Source of the DNA: an uncultured Clostridia bacterium
GTDB lineage: Bacteria; Bacillota; Clostridia; TANB77; CAG-508
Length of the DNA stretch: 5,173 bases
Direction of reading: 5' to 3'
NCBI GenBank assembly: GCA_934162925.1
Contig: CAKPJR010000073.1
Location: 1 to 5,173 of the forward strand
Position numbers and translations under genes: made by a program. This document shows, in pieces, positions 1-5,173 of the stretch; the stretch's first letter is position 1; the number at the start of each line of letters is the position of its first letter. The notes under the pieces are model-generated. The model searched no databases. It saw only the letters and a program-made list of their open reading frames with translations, and was not told the DNA's origin.

Positions 1-34
1 GTTTGTAAAAATTAATAGTGTTATCTTTGAACAA

Positions 35-62
35 ATTAATGAAAAATAAATTTTTCATTAAT
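35..62. repeat. Perfect AT-rich inverted repeat past the 3' end of the DnaD-domain gene
   Basis: Two 12-base arms (35-46 and 51-62, ATTAATGAAAAA and its complement) flank a 4-base loop, TAAA. It lies about 70 bases beyond the stop codon of the minus-strand DnaD-domain gene. It could be a weak 3' end hairpin, but there is no clear U-tract after it on the minus strand and the stem is almost all A-T. It could equally be a protein-binding palindrome. A second, weaker repeat (GTTTAAC at 98-104 and GTTAAAC at 121-127, 16-base loop) lies between it and the gene. I see no coding region in 1-130. Confidence 0.45.
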
Positions 63-130
63 CCGACAAAGAATGAGGCATTTTAAATTTATATCCCGTT
101 TAACATAGAGCAAATAAAAAGTTAAACAAA

Positions 131-1099
131 TTACAATTTTTTGTTTGCATATAAGTTATCTAAATTATCATAATTTCTTTGTTCATAGTTATTATAATTT
201 GTTTGTTTTTCTAATTGTTTTATATTTTTCTTTTTTTGTTTAATTTCTGATAAGAAATTATTTACATCATTTTCACTTTTTAAATTTCTATCATGCCAAT
301 CAGAAATTAATTTATCTAAATAATCAAAACTTGGATTTGCTTTAGATGTAGTCTTTTTAAGAGCAATATTAATAACATCTAAGCCATAATTAAAATCTAC
401 AACCCACTTTTCTATTATAGCATCTTCAAATTGAGTAAGTGGAGAAAATCTGCCAAGTTTTTTTGCAATATCTTTTTTTATTTTATTTAATTTTTCGTAT
501 CTTTGATAATAACATTCTAATTCGTCATAAGTTTTTATATTATTTTTATTCCAAGCTTCAGCGACAGTTTTTACATAATTTTTGTGAAGTGCAGATTTAT
601 TAAAACAATAATCAAAAAGAGAAATCATAACTTGTTCATCAAATTGATATTTTTTAAACCATAAATCTATATCACTATACCAAGTTGGAGACATTACTCC
701 TTGAAAATACATGTTGTTAATGCATTCTATTGCCTTAGCACGATATTGACTATCTGCGTTTTTCTTTATATCTTCAGGAGAAAGAGAAAGATTAGGAGAA
801 TATAGCTTATGTAGTTCGATTTCTTGAATATCATTTAATATATATCCATTTACTTTTTTTGTAAGAACGCCTTTTTCTTCCCAATAAGAAAGAGCAGCCT
901 GAATAATAGATAAACTAATGTTTAATCTTTTAGATAAATCATTTAATTTTATATCTTTATCATATTTGGTTAAAAAAAGCATACATAAATATACTTTTAT
1001 ATAATCACCATTTGCTTCTGACATATATTCTGTAAAAAAAACATCAGGAATTTGTGTTTCAGAGAATAGCATTGACCTGTCATTTTTTTCTAATTTCAT
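131..1099 (-). CDS. DnaD-domain replication (primosomal) protein
   Basis: The product has 322 residues. Residues about 18-95 look like the N-terminal winged-helix DnaD region: PDVFFTEYMSEANGDYIKVY is a typical clostridial opening, followed by an HTH-like stretch to YWEEKGVLTKK. Two copies of the C-terminal DnaD/DnaB_2 helical domain follow, at about 118-195 and 216-283. Each carries the family's Y-x(6)-W signature (KNYVKTVAEAW at 173-183, FDYLDKLISDW at 258-268). A lysine- then asparagine-rich tail, about 285-322, is probably disordered. By family knowledge such proteins act in replication initiation or restart, binding DNA and helping load the replicative helicase. The start is ATG with GGGGGA 7 bases upstream. 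A good promoter lies at 1143-1171, so it can be expressed separately from the transfer genes upstream. In clostridia such genes are often followed by a DnaC-like ATPase; none begins in the 130 bases left here. Family assignment is confident; whether it belongs to the host chromosome or the element is open. Confidence 0.88.
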   Translation of the reverse strand: MKLEKNDRSMLFSETQIPDVFFTEYMSEANGDYIKVYLCMLFLTKYDKDIKLNDLSKRLNISLSIIQAALSYWEEKGVLTKKVNGYILNDIQEIELHKLYSPNLSLSPEDIKKNADSQYRAKAIECINNMYFQGVMSPTWYSDIDLWFKKYQFDEQVMISLFDYCFNKSALHKNYVKTVAEAWNKNNIKTYDELECYYQRYEKLNKIKKDIAKKLGRFSPLTQFEDAIIEKWVVDFNYGLDVINIALKKTTSKANPSFDYLDKLISDWHDRNLKSENDVNNFLSEIKQKKKNIKQLEKQTNYNNYEQRNYDNLDNLYANKKL

Positions 1100-1142
1100 A
1101 AAGATTCCCCCAAATTAAAAAGAAATATTATTTTGCATAAAA

Positions 1143-1171
1143 ATTATATCATTTTTAAGGGGCCTTTACAA
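1143..1171 (-). promoter_or_regulatory. Promoter of the DnaD-domain gene
   Basis: On the minus strand the -35 box is TTGTAA (1171-1166, 4 of 6 matches). A 17-base spacer is followed by a perfect -10 box TATAAT (1148-1143), preceded by TGA, which makes it an extended -10. Transcription would start near 1136, giving a leader of about 35 bases. The spacer contains a GC-rich near-palindrome, AAGGGGCCTT on the plus strand (1157-1166), which stands out in this AT-rich DNA and might bind a regulator. That last point is inference. Confidence 0.75.
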
Positions 1172-1183
1172 TAAAGAACGACA

Positions 1184-1468
1184 TTATTCTTTAGAATAAA
1201 AATAAATTTTCTTATTAAATAAATATTTAAACAAATAAGTTAATACATAAATAAAATTTTCATGATTAAATCCAATAATACTAAAAAGAAATAATGGGAA
1301 GCAAAATATTATAAAAATAGAAATTTTAATAGAAATATTTAAATTAAATAAATCTAAAAAGCAAAACATAAAGAAATCCCATATAATATTTAAAAATAAA
1401 GTTGAATAATCTATAAAACCAAATAATTTATTTTTAAAAGAATAGTTTTGTGGAAATATAAATTTCAT
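1184..1468 (-). CDS. PrgI/VirB3-like conjugation membrane protein
   Basis: This small protein of 94 residues has two hydrophobic segments, at about 22-42 and 46-66. The opening MKFIFPQNYSFKNKLFGFID and the region IIGFNHENFIYVLTYLFKYL after the second helix match the pattern I know from PrgI/VirB3-type proteins of Gram-positive conjugative elements. In that family the protein sits in the inner membrane and works with the VirB4 ATPase, whose gene normally comes next. Here no VirB4 gene follows: the next gene is the DnaD-domain gene, 84 bases on. The start is ATG, with GGAGG 6 bases upstream (1475-1479). It starts 18 bases after the TrbL-like gene stops. A short 7-bp hairpin (1172-1178 with 1187-1193) overlaps the stop codon but has no U-tract, so I do not call it a terminator. 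Assignment rests on size, topology, context and recalled family resemblance. Confidence 0.7.
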   Translation of the reverse strand: MKFIFPQNYSFKNKLFGFIDYSTLFLNIIWDFFMFCFLDLFNLNISIKISIFIIFCFPLFLFSIIGFNHENFIYVLTYLFKYLFNKKIYFYSKE

Positions 1469-1486
1469 AAAAAACCTCCATAGTTA

Positions 1487-2368
1487 TTATTTTGTAAACA
1501 GGTTCTTGAAGTTTGAAATACCTGTGCTTACATCAGTAGATAATCCTCCCATAAACTCTTTGACAAAATTATTTGCCTTAATTAAAGAATATATAGAACC
1601 AATATAAACAATTTTCGAAAAAATATCAGATGAAGTATAATTAATAGAGAATGTAACTAATAAAATAAGTGAGACGAAAACCTGCAATAACAAAAGAGAA
1701 GAAAATAATTTTAACCATGTTTTAAAGAACCAAGAAGTGGAAGGGTTAATAAGAGACATGAAAGCAAAAGGGCTGATAAATATAAAAACTTTTATCATTA
1801 TATATCTTAAAGCATAGGATATAGCTAAGTTCAAAAAACCAACAGAAACGAAACTTTTTAATAAACCATTTAATGTAAAGATATTAAAAGAGGAATCTTC
1901 TAAATAAATAGTGGAATTAAATTCCTGTATAAATGTAGATAAACATATATTTTTATTAAAAACTATTTCACCAACTTCTCTAATAGAAAGAGATAAGTCA
2001 GAAATTAGATAAATAGAGTTCCTTATAATAAAACTAGAAAAATTCATTGAAATTACACATAAAAATAATTTAAAAGTAAATTGAGAAGGCTTTTGAACTT
2101 GGGAAAATGTTAGATGTGATAATAAAAGTTTTATTGCATAGTACATACATAAACCAATAAGTAAAGAGTTGCAAATCAATATAATACCACTTGAAGAAGA
2201 ACCTAATATTGAATTCAAATATTTATCTTCCAGAATATCAGCATTTATAAATAATAAATCATCTAAAATTGAATATAAAGAATTATCAACAGAAGAAAAT
2301 AAATTAGAAAATAAATTATTAATAGTTTGAGTTATTATTTCTACTATATTTAATTGTTCGTTTTCCAA
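1487..2368 (-). CDS. TrbL/VirB6-like conjugal transfer membrane protein
   Basis: The product is a 293-residue polytopic membrane protein with hydrophobic segments at about 61-85, 97-125, 165-186, 190-207, 216-241 and 251-266. The soluble N-terminus (1-60) and the Gly/Ser/Thr-rich end (GGLSTDVSTGISNF, 274-287) are typical of the TrbL/VirB6 family. So is the central block LRYIMIKVFIFISPFAFMSL with a following SWFFKTW. Family members form part of the inner-membrane channel of type IV secretion systems. The start is TTG, chosen because GAGGTG (2374-2379) lies 5 bases upstream. It begins 17 bases after the pilin stop, and the PrgI-like gene follows 18 bases after its own stop. The frame is intact, unlike the two genes upstream. 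The family call is good; the exact subfamily is not known. Confidence 0.8.
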   Translation of the reverse strand: MENEQLNIVEIITQTINNLFSNLFSSVDNSLYSILDDLLFINADILEDKYLNSILGSSSSGIILICNSLLIGLCMYYAIKLLLSHLTFSQVQKPSQFTFKLFLCVISMNFSSFIIRNSIYLISDLSLSIREVGEIVFNKNICLSTFIQEFNSTIYLEDSSFNIFTLNGLLKSFVSVGFLNLAISYALRYIMIKVFIFISPFAFMSLINPSTSWFFKTWLKLFSSLLLLQVFVSLILLVTFSINYTSSDIFSKIVYIGSIYSLIKANNFVKEFMGGLSTDVSTGISNFKNLFTK

Positions 2369-2385
2369 AATTACACCTCATTATT

Positions 2386-2719
2386 TTAATAAACTAAAAT
2401 TGCAATTGTAGAAAGTATTAAATCTATTGCTAATATAAATGCATAAGAAAATAGACTACCACGAATAACTTTCTTACCTATTCTTATTCTTTCTTCATCT
2501 CCAAAACTAAATTTTTTCATAAAAACTCCAGTACCGAACAGCTACTGCAGCAGCAGGAGTAGAAATTTTGATTATCCATTCCTTAATTGTTTCAAAACCG
2601 TTAATTAGTCTTGAAACTAATTTAGGATAAGCAGCAAAAGTATTGTTATAAAAAGAAAATATAAAAATAATAAATAAAATAAAAATAATTTTAAAATAAA
2701 ACAAAAGACTTTTTTTCAT
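2386..2719 (-). CDS. VirB2/TrbC-like pilin (MAFF2 type), split by a +1 frameshift
   Basis: Read in one frame from ATG at 2719 the product stops at 70 residues, ending AVRYWSFYEKI (stop at 2507). Skipping one C at 2536 joins it to the next frame and gives 110 residues ending at TAA 2386. The junction then reads PAAAVAV-GTGVFMKKFSFGDEE, followed by RIRIGKKVIRG and a second hydrophobic helix (about 88-109). This is the standard layout of small VirB2/TrbC pilins of Gram-positive elements: signal peptide (1-29, possible cleavage at TFA-A), amphipathic region, PAA helix, GDEERIR loop, second membrane helix. ATG 2719 is preferred over GTG 2728 because AAAGGGTGAT (2724-2733) pairs well with 16S rRNA at proper spacing from the ATG. 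The distal half could also start by itself at ATGAAAAAATTT, behind a GGAG. Either the gene is broken, the base is an error, or the shift is programmed. Confidence 0.75.
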
Positions 2720-2732
2720 TTTAATCACCCTT

Positions 2733-4461
2733 TCAAATAATTTTTAAATTAGATTTTTTATCAGTATGATTATTATCATAAGTTTTAAAATATGGAATTA
2801 AATTTAATTTACATGGAGGAATAATGTCATTTCCAGTTGAAATAAAAGCAAGACAAGAAAATGTTTCTAAATTTTGAGTGAAAAATTTTGTATCATAAAC
2901 AAAATCATTTTGAATATTAGTAGAAATACTTTCAGAAATGTTAGATTTTTTAGATACTAAAGAATTTGTAAAATAATTAAAATTTGTTTCAGAAGCATTC
3001 TCAGATATACTTTTTGAAATTTTTTGTTTATCTTCTTTTCCTATTTGTTTTTGTGCATTTTCTATAGTAAATATATCATCTGTTCTGAGCCATAATTTAT
3101 TAACTAAATTCTGAACTATTACTTTTACAGTGGATTCATTTTTTAATGAATTTAGTAATGAAGAATAACTTTGAGTAGCAACAATGCTTATACATTTCGA
3201 CTCTCTACTTTGAGCAAAAAAATCTGCATCAGATGCATTTACATATTCATGATACTCATCACACATAAATATTGTTGGTAAAACTTCTTTGTCTGAAGAA
3301 AGCTGAGACAATACTTCTGTTTGAAAGTCAAGTTTTAAATATGCTGCTATAATTTTTGACAGATTTCTATATTTAGCAATATTCATGTTTAACACAACAA
3401 TTTTTTTATTATTTATTACATCTTTAAATCCATTAAAATTAATATCTTTTTTATTAGGACAAAATACTTTAGATATTTCATAATCAGATATGAATGTATT
3501 TGTAATTCTACTTATTTCTGATTTTAATATAGAAATTGTTCTAGAGTCTAAATTTTTAAATTCATTTTCAAAAAAGTTAAGAGATGAATATAGATTAAAA
3601 ATATCTTTGTGTGATAATTTACCAGTTTGAAATATAAATCTCAAATTCTCTATTTTACTTTTATAATAATCATCATAATTTATTAAATTATGTAGTTCAG
3701 TAAAAGTGACATAATTATTGTTATATAATCGACATAGTTTAATTGCTTCTGTTAATATTTCTTGTGCTTTATCTAACCAGTAAGATTCAGAATTATTAGT
3801 AGAAAAAAGTTCTAAGATGGTTTTTAATCTATTTGCCAAAACAGAGGCATTAAGTTGAGGTTTATCTAAAGGGTTATATCGAGTATTAGAATTAAGTTCT
3901 ATAACAATTACATCAGAAATTCTATTATAAGTTTTTGAATACTCTAGAACTTGTTTATAGAAATTACCTTTTACATCTAAAATTAACATTCCAAATTTGG
4001 GAAAGGTAGATTGTAATAATTGGTTTAATAAAGGATACATTACAGAAGCGGTTTTACCGAGAGCCAATAGTCCCTGTAACAAGAATATTTTGATATAGGC
4101 CTTTTTCAGGAATATGAACTTTTTCATTTTTGTTATTTAAACCAATTAGTAGACTAAAATTAGTATTGCAATTAGATAAATTTAACAAATGTGGCTTTTT
4201 TTGCCTCTTTTGTTTTTTTACAAATATAAAACTTTGCAAAGAAAAAACTGATAAATATATTGCAATAAAACATGTTATACAATAAAGTTTTTTTATATAA
4301 TTCCAAATTATAGGGTATTCTAATGCAATGTCAAATTTACTTAAAGAGTATGGAAATATTAAAGACTTAGCAGTAAAAATTGGATAAAATATAATAATTA
4401 CTATAAAAAACAATATTGTAGAAAAAACAAAAGGTAATAAAAATCTTTTGATAAATTTCAA
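2733..4461 (-). CDS. VirD4/TraG-like coupling ATPase, frame interrupted in Walker A
   Basis: By family knowledge this is the conjugative coupling protein: a membrane-anchored hexameric ATPase that brings the relaxase-DNA complex to the channel. The first frame (4461-4054) encodes 135 residues with two membrane helices (about 8-30 and 59-82) and runs into GTIGS, then R and a stop. The rest lies in another frame (open from 4127 to 2733). Removing one C at 4059 joins them into 575 residues with a complete Walker A, GTIGSGKT (130-137). Further family motifs are YNPL (195-198), Walker B IFMCDE with the DE at 401-402, ATQ (428-430) and a C-terminal IIPPCKLNLIPYF. The size suits the family. The start is TTG with AGGAGG (4467-4472) 5 bases upstream, overlapping the stop of the small upstream ORF. 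The stop codon lies 13 bases before the pilin ATG. About 440 codons after the break contain no stop, so the lesion is recent, artefactual or bypassed. Confidence 0.88.
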
Positions 4462-4470
4462 GAAAACCTC

Positions 4471-4617
4471 CTATAAGTCAAATGAATCTTTTTTTACTTT
4501 TAATTTAAGACCTTGCAAATTATGGAAAACTATAATATTAACAAGAGAATAAATTGAATAAAGAACAATAAAAAGATTAATAATAAAAGAAATAAAAAAA
4601 GTATGGATTAAAATAAT
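4471..4617 (-). CDS. Small one-helix membrane protein at the head of the transfer operon
   Basis: I do not recognise this family. The frame encodes about 48 residues: a hydrophobic stretch (roughly 1-31, including TFFISFIINLFIVLYSIYSL) followed by a basic tail, LKLKVKKDSFDL. The stop TAG at 4473-4471 overlaps the Shine-Dalgarno site of the VirD4-like gene. The start is unusual. A strong GGAAAGGAG (4624-4632) is followed 6 bases later by ATT at 4617-4615, with no ATG, GTG or TTG at proper spacing in this frame. The only in-frame ATG (4644, giving 57 residues) overlaps the -10 box of the predicted promoter and would lie upstream of the transcription start. An AUU start, as known for infC, is therefore likelier if the gene is real. 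Its position just before a coupling protein suggests a role in transfer; that is inference. Confidence 0.5.
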   Translation of the reverse strand: MILIHTFFISFIINLFIVLYSIYSLVNIIVFHNLQGLKLKVKKDSFDL

Positions 4618-4623
4618 AAAACA

Positions 4624-4632
4624 CTCCTTTCC
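4624..4632 (-). promoter_or_regulatory. Strong ribosome binding site before an apparent AUU start
   Basis: GGAAAGGAG on the minus strand is a strong Shine-Dalgarno site. Six bases after it the only usable codon of the open frame is ATT (4617-4615). The site implies that a small protein is translated here, although no standard start codon is well placed. Confidence 0.55.
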
Positions 4633-4642
4633 ATTTTTTACC

Positions 4643-4671
4643 ATAATAATACATTATTTTAAATTTGTCTA
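4643..4671 (-). promoter_or_regulatory. Promoter of the transfer operon (minus strand)
   Basis: TAGACA (4671-4666, 5 of 6 matches to TTGACA), a 17-base spacer and TATTAT (4648-4643, 5 of 6) point leftward into the transfer genes. Transcription would begin near 4636, just before the ribosome site at 4632-4624. The -35 box shares its bases with the -35 box of the opposing promoter at 4665-4693, so the two polymerases should exclude each other. Confidence 0.6.
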
Positions 4672-4693
4672 TACTTTTTTAAAAAAATATGAT
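4665..4693 (+). promoter_or_regulatory. Promoter of the DUF1858 gene (plus strand)
   Basis: TTGTCT (4665-4670, 4 of 6) is separated by 17 bases from TATGAT (4688-4693, 5 of 6). Transcription would start near 4700, leaving a leader of about 100 bases before the ATG at 4799. The spacer is a T-run followed by an A-run, which would be bent DNA. Confidence 0.5.
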
Positions 4694-4720
4694 AAAATTT
4701 TTTAGTAATAATGGACAGGA

Positions 4721-4783
4721 CTTTGTTTATCAAACTAAAATGAAGAGTAGAAAATTAAAAATACAAAGACTCTTCGAGTTTTT
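4721..4783 (+). promoter_or_regulatory. Structured leader of the DUF1858 mRNA (candidate)
   Basis: GAAGAGT (4742-4748) can pair with ACTCTTC (4769-4775). The same ACTC can instead pair with GAGT (4776-4779) in a tight TTC-loop hairpin, extended by A-U and G-U pairs over 4765-4783 and running into TTTTT just before the AAGGAGG ribosome site. CTTTGT (4721-4726) can also pair with ACAAAG (4763-4768), which would make a pseudoknot with the first helix. The folds exclude one another, as in attenuators, but the helices are short and could be chance in such AT-rich DNA. I match it to no known riboswitch. Confidence 0.25.
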
Positions 4784-4798
4784 GAAGGAGGAAAAATT

Positions 4799-4981
4799 AT
4801 GATAGAAAAAACAACAAAAATTGGAGAATTATTAAAAATAGCACCAGAAAAAGCAAATATTTTACTAGAGGCAGGAATGCATTGCTTAGGATGTCCAGCA
4901 TCTCAAGAAGAAACAATAGAAGAAGCTTGCCAAGTGCATGGAATAGATGTAGATGAATTGATAGAAAAGATAAATTCATAA
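4799..4981 (+). CDS. DUF1858 redox-disulfide protein (hybrid-cluster-protein-associated type)
   Basis: The product is a complete 60-residue soluble protein. Its short helical start (TTKIGELLKIAPEKANILLE) leads into GMHCLGCPASQEETIEEAC, with a CxxC at 29-32 and a third cysteine at 44. This is the signature of the DUF1858 family, also described as the hybrid cluster protein-associated redox disulfide domain. The CxxC may act as a thiol switch or bind metal; the exact role in cells is not established. The length matches stand-alone members. The start is ATG with a strong AAGGAGG (4785-4791) 7 bases upstream. It is transcribed away from the transfer operon and lies just before tRNA-Lys, and is probably a resident chromosomal gene. 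Nothing links it to conjugation except the shared promoter region. Confidence 0.9.
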   Translation: MIEKTTKIGELLKIAPEKANILLEAGMHCLGCPASQEETIEEACQVHGIDVDELIEKINS

Positions 4982-5017
4982 AAATAACAAAAAAATTGAT
5001 AAAATTTAAAAAAAAGA

Positions 5018-5046
5018 TTGACAAATGCAAAAAAATATTGTAAGAT
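5018..5046 (+). promoter_or_regulatory. Strong promoter before tRNA-Lys
   Basis: A perfect TTGACA (5018-5023), a 17-base spacer and TAAGAT (5041-5046, 4 of 6) form the best -35/spacing pair on the plus strand. Transcription would start near 5053. That is inside the left arm of the following hairpin and about 48 bases before the tRNA. Confidence 0.7.
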
Positions 5047-5093
5047 ATTTAAGCAACTGTGAGAAACGCAGTTGCTTAAATAATTCTTTTTTT
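5046..5093 (+). terminator. 14-bp hairpin with downstream T-tract between DUF1858 and tRNA-Lys
   Basis: The arms 5046-5059 and 5069-5082 are perfectly complementary, with a core GCAACTG/CAGTTGC and a 9-base loop TGAGAAACG. Seven T residues follow at 5087-5093. For a transcript coming from the DUF1858 gene this can act as a rho-independent terminator, although the T-tract begins 4 bases after the stem. For the promoter at 5018-5046 the start site falls inside the left arm, so only the 7-bp core would fold, at the very 5' end of the tRNA precursor. The palindrome could also be a regulator binding site over the start site. Confidence 0.5.
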
Positions 5094-5100
5094 GAATTAT

Positions 5101-5173
5101 GGGCTATTAGCTCAGGTGGTAGAGCACTTGACTTTTAATCAAGTTGTCCCGCGTTCGAGTCGCGGATAGCTCA
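5101..5173 (+). tRNA. trnK: tRNA-Lys (anticodon UUU)
   Basis: A complete cloverleaf of 73 bases up to the discriminator A; the window ends before any CCA. The acceptor stem GGGCTAT pairs with ATAGCTC with one G-T pair. The D arm is GCTC/GAGC with GG in the loop. The anticodon stem CTTGA/TCAAG holds the loop CTTTTAA, giving anticodon TTT. The T arm is CCGCG/CGCGG with loop TTCGAGT. Integrases often use tRNA 3' ends, but I see no copy of this 3' end elsewhere in the window. Confidence 0.95.

Noticed and set aside
1..130. Start of a DnaC-like ATPase after the DnaD-domain gene, or a CRISPR or riboswitch element
   Set aside because: The minus strand has only an ATG followed by seven codons, without a ribosome site. 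There are no spaced direct repeats and no riboswitch pattern I recognise.
1172..1193. Terminator at the end of the PrgI-like gene
   Set aside because: Only a 7-bp AT-rich stem overlapping the stop codon, with no U-tract on the minus strand.
4054..4127. Separate start of the second coupling-protein frame at ATG 4127
   Set aside because: There is no ribosome site, and residues 1-23 of that frame show no likeness to the family. They are the out-of-frame reading of the first part, so the two pieces are one gene.
4797..5030. Minus-strand open frame of 77 codons rich in Leu and Phe
   Set aside because: It is the antisense of the DUF1858 gene, which has a strong ribosome site and family motifs. 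The composition is just the complement of A-rich codons.
5150..5173. Attachment site at the 3' end of tRNA-Lys
   Set aside because: I find no direct repeat of the tRNA 3' end near the other side of the transfer genes, and no integrase gene is present.

Overview
This is a very AT-rich window. It looks like a low-GC Bacillota genome, most likely a Clostridium-like member of the Clostridia. The grounds are strong AGGAGG-type ribosome sites, TTG starts, a clostridial-type DnaD-domain protein, a DUF1858 CxxC protein and a tRNA-Lys(UUU). The species cannot be told from the sequence.

Layout. Positions 1-130 hold no gene, only inverted repeats. Positions 131-1099 (minus) encode a DnaD-domain replication protein with its own well-formed promoter. 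Positions 1184-4617 (minus) carry a compact run of conjugation / type IV secretion genes. Read in transcription order they are a small one-helix membrane protein (4617-4471), a VirD4/TraG-like coupling ATPase (4461-2733), a VirB2-like pilin of the MAFF2/TrbC type (2719-2386), a TrbL/VirB6-like polytopic protein (2368-1487) and a PrgI/VirB3-like protein (1468-1184). Spacings are short and almost every gene has its own Shine-Dalgarno site, so this looks like one operon. Its putative promoter (4643-4671) overlaps at the -35 box with a plus-strand promoter (4665-4693) that drives a 60-residue DUF1858 protein (4799-4981). A tRNA-Lys gene (5101-5173) closes the window. It is preceded by a strong promoter and a perfect hairpin.

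The main observation is that two transfer genes are each split by one extra base. The coupling protein breaks inside its Walker A motif (4059) and the pilin breaks just after its PAAAVAV segment (2536). In both cases a C sits between a T and a GGT glycine codon, giving NNT CGG TA. Both downstream frames stay fully open and family-like. These are the only two in-frame CGG codons I find in any gene of the window. This could be very recent decay, a systematic sequencing error, or a programmed +1 frameshift at a rare CGG codon, as at the rare AGG codon of yeast Ty1. The sequence alone does not decide.

The transfer module is incomplete here. The VirB4 ATPase that usually follows PrgI is absent and the DnaD gene takes its place. 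No relaxase, integrase or attachment repeat is visible, so the module is either a remnant or the edge of a rearranged element.
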